Shown in pieces: positions 1-5,005 of a stretch of 5,005 nucleotides of DNA. Made by a program: the position numbers and the translations under genes. The stretch comes from Paracoccaceae bacterium (GTDB lineage: Bacteria; Pseudomonadota; Alphaproteobacteria; Rhodobacterales; Rhodobacteraceae). Each line of letters begins with the position of its first letter. Position 1 is the stretch's first letter. Under the pieces are notes generated by a model that saw only the letters and a program-made list of their open reading frames with translations, did not search any database and had not been told where the DNA came from. The stretch is from NCBI GenBank assembly GCA_004566265.1, contig SPLB01000370.1, positions 1 to 5,005 of the forward strand. Reading direction: 5' to 3'.

Positions 1-1
1 C

Positions 2-718
2 CCCCTGCGCGCGGCCCAAGCCCAAACGCTTTCAGATTACAAACCCGACTGGCTCGACACCGTAGGAGCTCTGCCGGATGCGCCGCTGTTTCTGGTGGCA
101 AATGAGTTCTTTGATGCGCTGCCTGTGCGCCAGTTTGTGCGTGATGGCGAAGTGTGGCGCGAGCGCTGCGTGGGCCTGACGGACGGCAAACTGACGCTTG
201 GCCTCGGCGCGGCCGCCCCGCAACCCGCTCTTCAGGGCCGCCTTGAGGACATCAAAGACGGCGATCTGGTTGAACTCTGCCCCGCCGCTTCGCCGATCAC
301 CGAACAGATAGCGCAGACCATCGCCACCCAGGGCGGCGCGGCGGTAATTGTCGACTATGGGGATTGGCGGTCCCTTGGGGACACATTGCAAGCGCTGCGG
401 AGCCATGCGCCCGCCGACCCGTTGCAGGCACCGGGCACGGCTGACCTGACCACACATGTAGACTTTGAAACGCTGGCAGCCGCCATCCACGCAGGCGGCG
501 CCCAGCACAGTCGGGTCACACCGCAAGGGATCTTTCTGGAGCGCCTTGGCATCACCCCACGCGCCAATGCGCTGGCTCAGGCACTGTCAGGCGATGCACT
601 CCGGGCGCTCATTGCAGCGCATAAACGGTTGACGCATCCGCAAGAAATGGGAAACCTGTTCAAAGTCATCGGAATCTATCCCGAACACGCACAACCGCCG
701 GCAGGGCTCGAGCCATGA
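2..718 (+). CDS. MidA/NDUFAF7-family class I SAM-dependent methyltransferase, C-terminal part (5' truncated by window edge)
   Basis: The reading frame is open from base 2 and gives 238 residues before TGA. A GTG at 95 is an internal codon (residue 32), because the sequence before it already fits the family. Visible family blocks are the ANEFFDALPVRQ segment (residues 33-44), a VIVDYGD strand-turn (115-121), the DLTTHVDF block (148-155), a QGIFLERLGI segment (175-184) and a C-terminal MGNLFKVIGI (216-225). The family is about 350-360 residues long, so roughly the first 115-120, including the glycine-rich SAM-binding motif, lie outside the window. Mitochondrial NDUFAF7 methylates an arginine of the complex I subunit NDUFS2; bacterial members are usually named only as methyltransferases, so a role in complex I assembly here is inference. 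The stop overlaps the pgeF start by ATGA, which suggests translational coupling. In many alphaproteobacteria lgt lies just upstream of this pair; that part is not visible. Confidence 0.93.
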   Translation, partial: PLRAAQAQTLSDYKPDWLDTVGALPDAPLFLVANEFFDALPVRQFVRDGEVWRERCVGLTDGKLTLGLGAAAPQPALQGRLEDIKDGDLVELCPAASPITEQIAQTIATQGGAAVIVDYGDWRSLGDTLQALRSHAPADPLQAPGTADLTTHVDFETLAAAIHAGGAQHSRVTPQGIFLERLGITPRANALAQALSGDALRALIAAHKRLTHPQEMGNLFKVIGIYPEHAQPPAGLEP

Positions 719-1473
719 CATTGCACACTATCACCTCTGATCTCCTGTCCCCGATAAGCCACGGTTTCTTCACCCGTCAGGGCGGCGCGTCCTCCGGAAT
801 TTTTGAGGGTCTCAACTGCGGCCTTGGCTCAAGCGACCTGCGCGAAGCGGTCATGCTGAACCGCGCCCGTGTGGCCGAAGCCATGGGCACAGAGAGCCTC
901 GTGCGGATGCATCAGGTCCATTCTGCAGAGGTCGCTGTGATTGAGGCCCCGCAGGCCGAAGGTGAAGAAGCCCCGCGCGCCGATGCGCTGGTCACCACAA
1001 CACCGGGCCTCGCGCTGTCGGTCCTGACCGCAGACTGTCAGCCGGTGCTCTTTGCTGATCCTGAGGCAGGCGTGGTCGCCGCCGCCCACGCAGGCTGGCG
1101 CGGCACATTGGATGGGGTGTTGGATGCAACTGTGGACACAATGGAGCGACTCGGGGCAAAACGGGACAAGATCCGCGCCGTGATCGGCCCGACCATTTCG
1201 CAGCCCGCTTATGAGGTCGGCCCTGAATTCCATGCGGATTTCACCCAGAAAGACCCCGATTTCGCCCGCTTCTTCATTGCAGGTGACGGCGGCCGGTTTT
1301 TCTTTGACCTGCCCGGTCTTGGTCTGGCCCGCCTGCAGAGTCTTGGCGTCAAAGCCGCTGAATGGACCCATCACTGCACCTATTCGGATCCAAAATTGTT
1401 TTATTCCTACCGCCGGACAACCCATGCGCGCGAGGCCGATTATGGACGTCTGATCGCCTGTATCCGCCTCTGA
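715..1473 (+). CDS. pgeF: PgeF (YfiH/laccase-domain) peptidoglycan editing factor / polyphenol oxidase family protein
   Basis: Complete 252-residue protein, close to the usual 240-260. It has an N-terminal HGFFTRQGG block (residues 16-24), an MHQVHS block (65-70), LTADCQPVLF (104-113), AAHAGWRGT (123-131), a YEVGPEF block (166-172), an FFDLPGL block (196-202) and a C-terminal CTYSDP...FYSYRR segment (221-234). His69, Cys108 and His125 match the metal-binding His-Cys-His triad known from E. coli YfiH. E. coli PgeF keeps wrongly built peptidoglycan precursors (L-Ser in place of L-Ala) out of the wall, and family members have also been described as purine nucleoside-cleaving enzymes or laccases, so the exact reaction here is not fixed by sequence. 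No signal peptide is seen; it should be cytoplasmic. The ATG overlaps the stop of the methyltransferase gene (ATGA), with a weak AGGG about eight bases upstream, consistent with coupled translation. Confidence 0.95.
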   Translation: MTLHTITSDLLSPISHGFFTRQGGASSGIFEGLNCGLGSSDLREAVMLNRARVAEAMGTESLVRMHQVHSAEVAVIEAPQAEGEEAPRADALVTTTPGLALSVLTADCQPVLFADPEAGVVAAAHAGWRGTLDGVLDATVDTMERLGAKRDKIRAVIGPTISQPAYEVGPEFHADFTQKDPDFARFFIAGDGGRFFFDLPGLGLARLQSLGVKAAEWTHHCTYSDPKLFYSYRRTTHAREADYGRLIACIRL

Positions 1474-1477
1474 GCAC

Positions 1478-1491
1478 CGGGCGTCCGCCCG
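1478..1491 (+). terminator. Weak hairpin just downstream of pgeF
   Basis: CGGGC and GCCCG pair around a GTCC tetraloop five bases after the pgeF stop. There is no T-run after it (CTGTGACTG follows), so it is at best a weak or factor-assisted end for the methyltransferase-pgeF transcript, or an RNA-end stabiliser. Confidence 0.3.
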
Positions 1492-1843
1492 CTGTGACTG
1501 CGCATCGAAGCCGCAACCCCCATTTGTCCAGACGTCAGGTGAGGGTTAAGGGCCTTGATAAGTCACATCACCACAATGCGGCGCAATCGCAAGACGCGCA
1601 CATGGTCGGCACAGGTCAAAGTTACCTCACCGTAAAAGAAAAGTTTTTAGGGATGTCTTCCTGACCCAAAGGTTACGAGGCCTCGTCTCAAGCCTAAGAC
1701 ATCACGTACAAATTCCACCAAGCGGCCACATTCACACTGCGTTAAATAGGATGCTGTAGAAGACGTCAAGTAAAGACAGCCCTCCTGGCCAGGATCCGCG
1801 TTCCTTCCTCTGCGGGGCGGCCTACAAGATTAAAGAGTAAGCG

Positions 1844-1915
1844 ATGCCCGAAACAGACCGGTCCTTTTTATCTACCTTGCGGTCCTCTGAACAGGATGTG
1901 ACCGCCCTGCCCTAG
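1844..1915 (+). CDS. Possible 23-residue small ORF / leader peptide
   Basis: ATG at 1844 is preceded by AAAGAG (1832-1837) at a workable six-base spacing and runs 23 codons to TAG at 1913. The peptide is polar, starts MPETDRSFLSTL and ends VTALP; it has no membrane segment and no run of a single amino acid such as an attenuator leader would have. It sits about 235 bases ahead of the Hint gene. It could be a small protein, a regulatory upstream ORF, the remains of a longer gene, or chance; there is no family evidence. Confidence 0.2.
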   Translation: MPETDRSFLSTLRSSEQDVTALP

Positions 1916-2048
1916 ATGCGCGGCGGATCGGGCCAATCGGCACTCACCGCTCCGCTTGCCCCACGGTGCGCCCAACCACAGTGCCGGATCGTTCGGCATG
2001 CGCGCATCGCCTAAAGACTTGATCTTCTCACGGAGAACCCTGGGAACC

Positions 2049-2104
2049 GCAGCCCCTTCGGCATGATTGCCCGGTGGCGCCGCACTTCGTGCGGACGGGG
2101 CTGC
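2049..2104 (+). promoter_or_regulatory. Predicted three-way-junction RNA structure in the leader of the Hint gene
   Basis: GCAGCCCC (2049-2056) pairs perfectly with GGGGCTGC (2097-2104). Inside lie two further hairpins: GGCA-tgat-TGCC (2060-2071) and CCGCAC-ttc-GTGCGG (2080-2094). Together they form a compact GC-rich fold of 56 bases that ends about 30 bases before the ribosome-binding site of the gene at 2150. No T-run follows, so it is not a standard terminator. I do not recognise it as a named riboswitch class. A regulatory role is inferred only from position and stem quality. Confidence 0.35.
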
Positions 2105-2134
2105 TCGCCCACATGCCGGGAGGACCGTGAATAA

Positions 2135-2140
2135 AGAGGA
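2135..2140 (+). promoter_or_regulatory. Ribosome-binding site that fixes the Hint gene start
   Basis: AGAGGA lies nine bases before the ATG at 2150, and an in-frame TAA at 2132-2134 immediately precedes it. No longer N-terminus is therefore possible in this frame, and 2150 is the best start. Confidence 0.65.
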
Positions 2141-2149
2141 CCCGAGACC

Positions 2150-2917
2150 ATGACGCTCGAACACTCGCTGCACCGTGCAGCTGCCCATGCCACAGCCGCC
2201 CATCAGCTGCTGCGCCCCACGCCAAGGACAGATGATAAACCCCCGGCACAGCTGCGCCGCTACGAGGTATGCAGCCTATTGCCCAATGGCTCTGTCGTTG
2301 AAACCCGCCACATAGCGCCGGCCCTGCCGCTGTTTGAACAGGCCTTTACCGCCTTTGCCCGCGGATCCCTGGTGGAGACCGATGTTGGACCGGTGGCGAT
2401 CGAGGATATTTTGCCGGGCGACCGCGTGCGAACCGCCGATGGCAGCTTTGGAGAAGCGGTCTGGAAGGGTATGACCACGCTGATCCCTGCACGCAATTCG
2501 GCCTCCGGCGCATCCATGAAGTTGACGACCTTTATGGCGGACAGTTTTGGCATACAAAAACCAAGTTCCTGCGTGGTTGCAGGCCCCGGCGCCCGTCTGC
2601 TGGCCACCCCGCCGCACCTGCGCCACACGGCCAAAGCCGGAGAGATCTTGACTCCGGTTCAGGATTTTCAGGACGGGATGACGATCTTTGAGACTGCACC
2701 GCCAGCACCGGTGGACACGTTCCACATCTGCCTGCGCACACATGCGGTGATCAAGGTGGGCGGTCTCCTATTTGAAAGCTACCACCCCGGTGCCGAAGCA
2801 CTCCGACTGGTCAGCTATCCGATCAAGACCCTGTTTCTAGAGATGTTCCCCCAGGTGGAGAGCATTTCGGACTTTGGCCCACTCGCTTTTGATCGCACCT
2901 TGGCCACGCAGGCTTGA
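2150..2917 (+). CDS. Hint_2-type (Hedgehog/intein-like) domain protein, predicted to lack the nucleophile
   Basis: A 255-residue protein. Residues 1-60 form a His/Ala/Pro-rich lead with no clear signal peptide. The Hint-like fold begins near residue 68: AFARGSLVETDVGP (68-81), VAIEDILPGDRV (82-93) and VWKG (104-107) match the start of Hint_2 domains, whose usual form is C-F-x-x-G-T. The later strand HICLRTHAVIKVGG (192-205) and the ending ESYHPG (209-214) match the conserved C-terminal block, with His198 kept. The position normally held by the Cys nucleophile is Ala68, so autocleavage or splicing chemistry is probably lost; this rests on my alignment by eye. Such proteins are common in roseobacters, often as C-terminal parts of secreted RTX-like proteins; here the domain stands alone. 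Function is unknown. The gene has its own long leader and converges on the Lrp-type gene. The family call is fairly secure, the role is not. Confidence 0.85.
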   Translation: MTLEHSLHRAAAHATAAHQLLRPTPRTDDKPPAQLRRYEVCSLLPNGSVVETRHIAPALPLFEQAFTAFARGSLVETDVGPVAIEDILPGDRVRTADGSFGEAVWKGMTTLIPARNSASGASMKLTTFMADSFGIQKPSSCVVAGPGARLLATPPHLRHTAKAGEILTPVQDFQDGMTIFETAPPAPVDTFHICLRTHAVIKVGGLLFESYHPGAEALRLVSYPIKTLFLEMFPQVESISDFGPLAFDRTLATQA

Positions 2918-2952
2918 ACCGTTTTACGACCACGCAGGGCGATAACACTGCA

Positions 2953-2973
2953 GACAGGGCGCTGTCGGCTTTT
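2953..2973 (+). terminator. Possible terminator after the Hint gene
   Basis: GACAG (2953-2957) pairs with CTGTC (2962-2966) around GGCG, and TTTT follows three bases later (2970-2973). The stem is short, but it lies about 35 bases after the Hint stop and before the convergent regulator gene ends. Confidence 0.35.
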
Positions 2974-2984
2974 GCATGTCATGG

Positions 2985-2998
2985 CGGCTGGTCAGCCG
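2985..2998 (-). terminator. Hairpin at the 3' end of the Lrp-type gene
   Basis: CGGCT-GGTC-AGCCG is a perfect stem (the central pair could extend it to six), 12 bases beyond the stop of the leftward regulator gene. No T-run follows on the minus strand, so it may only mark or stabilise the transcript end. Confidence 0.3.
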
Positions 2999-3010
2999 AT
3001 GGAGGCGGGC

Positions 3011-3511
3011 TCAGGCCTCGCGCGCCAGCCGCTCTTCGAGCACCTCGAAAGGCACACCCGGCGCATCCTTCGCGCCGCGAATAACCAGCGAAGTCTTGAC
3101 GCTGGCCACATTCTGGGTCGTCAAAAGGTCACCGGTGAGGAAGCTTTGGAAGGTTGACAGATCAGGCGAGACGCATTTCAAAATAAAATCCACCTCGCCG
3201 TTCAGCATGTGGCATTCGCGTACCAAAGGCCAGCTTCGGCATTTTTCCTCGAAGGCAGAAAGCTCAGCTTCGGCCTGACTTTCAAGCCCCACCATGGCAA
3301 AGACCTGCACCTCGAACCCCAACTCGCGCGCGTTGACCTCCGCATGGTAGCCCCGGATATAGCCCGCCTCTTCAAGGCTGCGCACGCGGCGCAGGCAGGG
3401 CGGCGCAGAAATGCCAACACGCTTGGCAAGCTCCACATTGGTCATACGACCATCGGCCTGCAGCTCGGACAGAATCTTGCGATCAATGGGATCAAGACGG
3501 GTGGTAACCAT
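3011..3511 (-). CDS. Lrp/AsnC-family transcriptional regulator
   Basis: A 166-residue protein, normal for the family. Residues 6-55 form the winged helix-turn-helix: LDPIDRKILSELQADGR, then NVELAKRVGIS, then the recognition helix region PPCLRRVRSLEEAGYI. Residues 68-147 form the RAM (ligand-binding and oligomerisation) domain, including the NGEVDFIL turn (104-111) that corresponds to the effector-binding G-x-x-D loop. Family members bind amino acids and assemble as octamers or larger rings that wrap DNA. Cysteines at 39, 91, 100 and 113 are present; a redox role would be pure speculation. The ATG at 3511 is preceded on its strand by AAGAGG at five-base spacing. The gene is divergent from trxB, with which it shares a 228-bp control region containing an inverted repeat over its own promoter, pointing to autoregulation and possibly control of trxB. 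The ligand cannot be told from the sequence. Confidence 0.95.
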   Translation of the reverse strand: MVTTRLDPIDRKILSELQADGRMTNVELAKRVGISAPPCLRRVRSLEEAGYIRGYHAEVNARELGFEVQVFAMVGLESQAEAELSAFEEKCRSWPLVRECHMLNGEVDFILKCVSPDLSTFQSFLTGDLLTTQNVASVKTSLVIRGAKDAPGVPFEVLEERLAREA

Positions 3512-3537
3512 ACGGACCTCTTCGGGCGGTTGGAATC

Positions 3538-3565
3538 CTTATAGCAGCACCTGCTATACGCGCAA
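3538..3565 (-). promoter_or_regulatory. Predicted promoter of the Lrp-type gene
   Basis: Read on the minus strand, TTGCGC (plus 3560-3565) and TATAAG (plus 3538-3543) are separated by 16 bases. The -10 matches the sigma-70 consensus at five of six positions; the -35 is weak. Transcription would start near 3530, leaving a short leader that contains the AAGAGG site. Confidence 0.45.
3540..3558. promoter_or_regulatory. Perfect inverted repeat, likely operator of the Lrp-type regulator
   Basis: TATAGCAG and CTGCTATA are exact reverse complements separated by CAC, giving a 19-bp dyad centred at 3549. It overlaps the predicted -10 and spacer of the leftward regulator promoter, 29 bases from its start codon, where a bound protein would block transcription. 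Autorepression is typical of Lrp/AsnC proteins; that this site is bound by the adjacent gene product is inference. Confidence 0.5.
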
Positions 3566-3638
3566 TATTATTTCACATCCAAGCAACATTATTGATGGAT
3601 TTGCGCCACTCCCGCGCAAAGGTTGCGATATCATTGAT
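3563..3638. repeat. Helically phased AT-rich repeats in the lrp-trxB control region
   Basis: GCAATATTATT (from 3562) and GCAACATTATT (from 3583) differ at one of eleven bases and are exactly 21 bp apart. A third, weaker copy, CGATATCATTGAT at 3626-3638, matches CAACATTATTGAT (3584-3596) at 10 of 13 positions at an offset of 42 bp. The copies therefore face the same side of the helix, as expected for a DNA-wrapping Lrp-type oligomer. A copy at the intermediate position (about 3605) is absent. Confidence 0.4.
3600..3620. promoter_or_regulatory. Second inverted repeat in the divergent region
   Basis: TTTGCGC (3600-3606) and GCGCAAA (3614-3620) are exact reverse complements with a seven-base spacer. 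GCGCAA also occurs at 3560-3565 and TTGCG at 3623-3627, so this motif recurs in the region. It lies about 120 bp upstream of the trxB start and could be a regulator site; no known box is recognised. Confidence 0.3.
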
Positions 3639-3661
3639 CACACAACTTCATCGCCCGGGTC

Positions 3662-3690
3662 TTTAAGCGAACGCGGGGTGCAGTTATATG
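3662..3690 (+). promoter_or_regulatory. Tentative trxB promoter
   Basis: TTTAAG (3662-3667) and TATATG (3685-3690) are spaced by 17 bases, upstream of the trxB start. Matches to sigma-70 are only three and four of six, so this is the best visible candidate and not a firm one. The phased repeats lie upstream of it, a position that would suit activation. Confidence 0.25.
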
Positions 3691-3739
3691 CATGTTCCGA
3701 CGGCGGCAAGACCGCTTTTGGCATATTCGAGGATGAAAC

Positions 3740-4684
3740 ATGAGCGAAACGCGCCACACCAAGGTTCTGATCATTGGGTCCGGCCCCGCAGGCTATACTG
3801 CGGGGGTCTATGCGTCCCGTGCAATGCTGGAGCCGATCCTGGTTCAGGGCATTGAGCCCGGCGGCCAGCTGACCACAACCACCGAGGTCGAAAACTGGCC
3901 CGGCAACACCGAAATTCAGGGCCCTGACCTGATGGTCAATATGGAAGCCCACGCCCGCGCCATGGGCACCGAAATCATCGGCGACATTATCACGTCGCTC
4001 GACACCAGCCAGCGTCCCTTTGTCGCCAAAGGTGACAGCGGCAACACTTACACCGCTGATGCGGTCATTCTGGCGACCGGTGCGCGCGCGAAATGGTTGG
4101 GTCTGCCGACCGAAGAAAAATTCAAGGGGTTTGGTGTTTCAGCCTGTGCGACCTGTGACGGCTTCTTCTATCGCGGTCAGGAGATCGTTGTGATCGGCGG
4201 CGGCAACACCGCCGTGGAAGAGGCGCTGTTCCTGACAAACTTTGCTTCTAAAGTAACGCTGATCCACCGCCGCGACGAGCTGCGCGCCGAGAAAATCCTG
4301 CAGAACCGCCTGCTGAAACACGAGAAGATCGAAACCCTCTGGTTCCACCAGCTGGAAGAGGTCTATGGATCTGACAGCCCGCTCGGCGTTGAAGGCGTGA
4401 AGGTCAAGCATACCCAGACCGGCGAAATCACCGACATCCCGGCAAAAGGCGTGTTTGTCGCCATCGGCCACGCCCCCGCAACCGAATTGGTGGCGGATGT
4501 GCTGGAAACCCACAATGGCGGCTACGTCAAAGTGACACCCGGCACCACCGAGACCTCGATCCCCGGCATCTTTGCCGCCGGCGACCTGACAGATCACAAA
4601 TATCGGCAGGCTGTGACTTCGGCCGGCATGGGCTGTATGGCCGCTCTGGATGCCGAGCGCTTCCTGGCCGAGCAGAACGACTGA
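3740..4684 (+). CDS. trxB: Thioredoxin-disulfide reductase (NADPH)
   Basis: Complete 314-residue flavoprotein, the usual low-molecular-weight TrxB length. The order of parts is typical: FAD dinucleotide-binding GSGPAG (13-18), [16 protein letters not shown] (40-55), a LATGA strand (111-115), the redox-active Cys136-Ala-Thr-Cys139 followed by Asp140, the NADPH-binding GGGNTA (153-158), HRR (176-178) for the NADPH 2'-phosphate, the second FAD block IFAAGD (277-282) and RQA (289-291). The enzyme passes electrons from NADPH through FAD and the CATC pair to oxidised thioredoxin in the cytoplasm, as a homodimer, supporting ribonucleotide reductase and disulfide repair. GAGGA at 3729-3733, six bases before the ATG, fixes the start. 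It is divergent from the Lrp-type gene and has its own strong terminator, so it is probably transcribed alone. No key residue is missing. Confidence 0.98.
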   Translation: MSETRHTKVLIIGSGPAGYTAGVYASRAMLEPILVQGIEPGGQLTTTTEVENWPGNTEIQGPDLMVNMEAHARAMGTEIIGDIITSLDTSQRPFVAKGDSGNTYTADAVILATGARAKWLGLPTEEKFKGFGVSACATCDGFFYRGQEIVVIGGGNTAVEEALFLTNFASKVTLIHRRDELRAEKILQNRLLKHEKIETLWFHQLEEVYGSDSPLGVEGVKVKHTQTGEITDIPAKGVFVAIGHAPATELVADVLETHNGGYVKVTPGTTETSIPGIFAAGDLTDHKYRQAVTSAGMGCMAALDAERFLAEQND

Positions 4685-4703
4685 CCTGCCGTCAACCACG
4701 ACA

Positions 4704-4727
4704 AAGGCCGCCCCGTTGGGCGGCCTT
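4704..4727. terminator. Strong hairpin terminator after trxB
   Basis: AAGGCCGCCC and GGGCGGCCTT form a perfect ten-pair stem with a CGTT loop, 20 bases after the trxB stop. The flanks give only short T-runs (TT on the plus strand, TTT on the minus strand), but the stem ends in A-T pairs on the outside, as in bidirectional terminators. It also lies 35 bases beyond the stop of the leftward ORF at 4762, so it can serve both sides. Confidence 0.85.
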
Positions 4728-4761
4728 AAGGGCGTATGTCTTCCAAGCCCTGCCAAAGGCA

Positions 4762-4974
4762 TCATCGCGCAGATCGCTGCAGAAACCGGTCCAGCCGCCG
4801 CTTTTGCTTGCGGGTCAAATCAACGTCCGGATGCATAAGCAGCTGTTCGCCACGGGCTTCCACATCTATTGTCTGCGCCCCAGCGGCAGGGCGCGCCTCA
4901 CACCACAGCTCAGCATCTTCACAATGTTCCTGATCGTCCTGAAAATAACCTTCTTGCCATCCTAGGCCCGACTT
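4762..4974 (-). CDS. Unrecognised leftward ORF, start codon not evident (possibly frameshifted gene tail)
   Basis: On the minus strand one frame is open from a TGA at 4975-4977 to the TGA at 4762-4764, giving 70 residues. The translation looks coding: an acidic stretch QDDQEHCEDAELW, then EARGEQLLMHPDVDLTRKQ, and a basic end RRLDRFLQRSAR. However, there is no ATG before the one in LLMHP and no usable GTG or TTG near the beginning; the only GTG (4861-4863) lacks a ribosome-binding site. The upstream coding-like sequence (4962-5003) is in another frame, so this could be the 3' part of a gene broken by a one-base change near the GGG at 4967-4969. I do not recognise the family. It converges on trxB and shares its terminator. 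Confidence 0.35.
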   Translation of the reverse strand, partial: KSGLGWQEGYFQDDQEHCEDAELWCEARPAAGAQTIDVEARGEQLLMHPDVDLTRKQKRRLDRFLQRSAR

Positions 4975-5003
4975 TCAATTTCGGCGACGGCGCGGCGCAT
5001 CAG
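4962..5003 (-). CDS. Tail of a leftward gene entering from the right edge (unrecognised)
   Basis: Read leftwards from 5003, the frame gives LMRRAVAEIESRA and stops at TAG (4962-4964). The amphipathic, helix-like ending is plausible for a real C-terminus, but 13 residues cannot identify a protein. It overlaps the start of the open stretch in the neighbouring frame, so it is either the end of a separate gene or the 5' part of the same, frameshifted gene. Confidence 0.3.
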   Translation of the reverse strand: MMRRAVAEIESRA

Positions 5004-5005
5004 CA

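Larger units (their letters stand above)
1474..2149. other. Long gene-free interval and probable leader of the Hint gene
   Basis: About 680 bases lie between pgeF and the next gene without a long ORF that looks coding; the longer frames on either strand have low-complexity Arg/Ala/Pro/Gly-rich translations and no family signature. Contents are a weak hairpin just after pgeF (1478-1491), an 8-bp inverted repeat GATGTCTT/AAGACATC (1652-1659/1696-1703) enclosing the 12-base palindrome at 1675-1686, another 12-base palindrome at 1783-1794, a 23-codon ORF at 1844-1915, and a nested stem structure at 2049-2104. Several other mini-ORFs (1916-2014, 1998-2066, 2063-2134) follow one another. The last two overlap by ATGA at 2063-2066. 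I cannot place a convincing promoter; TTAAAT at 1742-1747 is a possible -10 without a good -35. Confidence 0.6.

Noticed and set aside
95..97. GTG at 95 as the start of the first gene
   Set aside because: The frame is open upstream and its translation carries on the MidA-family sequence, so the GTG is an internal valine.
1362..1664. Plus-strand ORF of 100 residues overlapping the end of pgeF
   Set aside because: More than a third lies inside pgeF in another frame, and the rest has no ribosome-binding site or recognisable motif.
1783..1794. Twelve-base perfect palindrome TCCTGGCCAGGA as an operator
   Set aside because: About one such palindrome is expected by chance in 5 kb, and no promoter can be placed next to it.
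1868..2203. Minus-strand ORF of 111 residues across the leader of the Hint gene, with two overlapping shorter ones
   Set aside because: The translation is Arg/Gly/Ala-rich without any family pattern, and it overlaps the Hint ribosome-binding site and start; such open frames are common in GC-rich DNA.
3703..3719. GCGG-CAAGA-CCGC followed by TTTT in the trxB leader, resembling an attenuator
   Set aside because: Only four base pairs, and I found no competing structure, so it is too weak to call an attenuator.
4139..4765. Minus-strand ORF of 208 residues opposite trxB
   Set aside because: It is the antisense reading of the highly conserved trxB gene; its length is explained by trxB codon bias.
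4736..4933. Plus-strand ORF after the trxB terminator
   Set aside because: The translation is Ser/Cys/Arg-rich with no motif, and the opposite strand reads more like a real protein.

Overview
The window looks like a chromosomal segment from an alphaproteobacterium, most likely a Rhodobacterales (Roseobacter-group) species. This is inferred from the GC-rich coding DNA, the MidA-type methyltransferase / PgeF pair, the stand-alone Hint_2-type protein and the Lrp/AsnC gene divergent from trxB. No rRNA, tRNA, CRISPR, insertion sequence or phage gene is visible.

Layout, left to right. (1) 2-718 (+) is the C-terminal two thirds of a MidA/NDUFAF7-family SAM-dependent methyltransferase, cut by the left edge. 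It overlaps by ATGA with (2) a complete pgeF (YfiH/laccase-domain) gene at 715-1473. (3) 1474-2149 is a ~680 bp stretch with no convincing gene. It holds several inverted repeats, a 23-codon ORF with a weak ribosome-binding site, and a nested stem structure (2049-2104) in the probable leader of the next gene. (4) 2150-2917 (+) encodes a Hint_2-type protein of 255 residues whose usual nucleophilic Cys position reads Ala. (5) 3011-3511 (-) encodes an Lrp/AsnC-family regulator that converges on the Hint gene. (6) 3512-3739 is a divergent control region with a perfect 19-bp inverted repeat over the predicted lrp promoter and AT-rich repeats in helical phase. (7) 3740-4684 (+) is thioredoxin reductase trxB, followed by a strong hairpin terminator. 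(8) 4762-5003 (-) holds coding-like sequence split between two reading frames, either a short gene tail plus an unusual ORF or a frameshifted gene.

How they fit together. The first two genes are probably the end of one operon, though their products act in different processes (methylation of a respiratory-complex protein in the best studied homologues; peptidoglycan precursor quality control). The Lrp-type regulator and TrxB share a compact divergent control region. The repeats there suggest that the regulator represses itself and may also control trxB, an inference from layout alone. I see no obviously new multi-gene system. The most unusual items are the lrp/trxB control region, the Hint protein without its nucleophile together with its long structured leader, and the split coding signal at the right edge.
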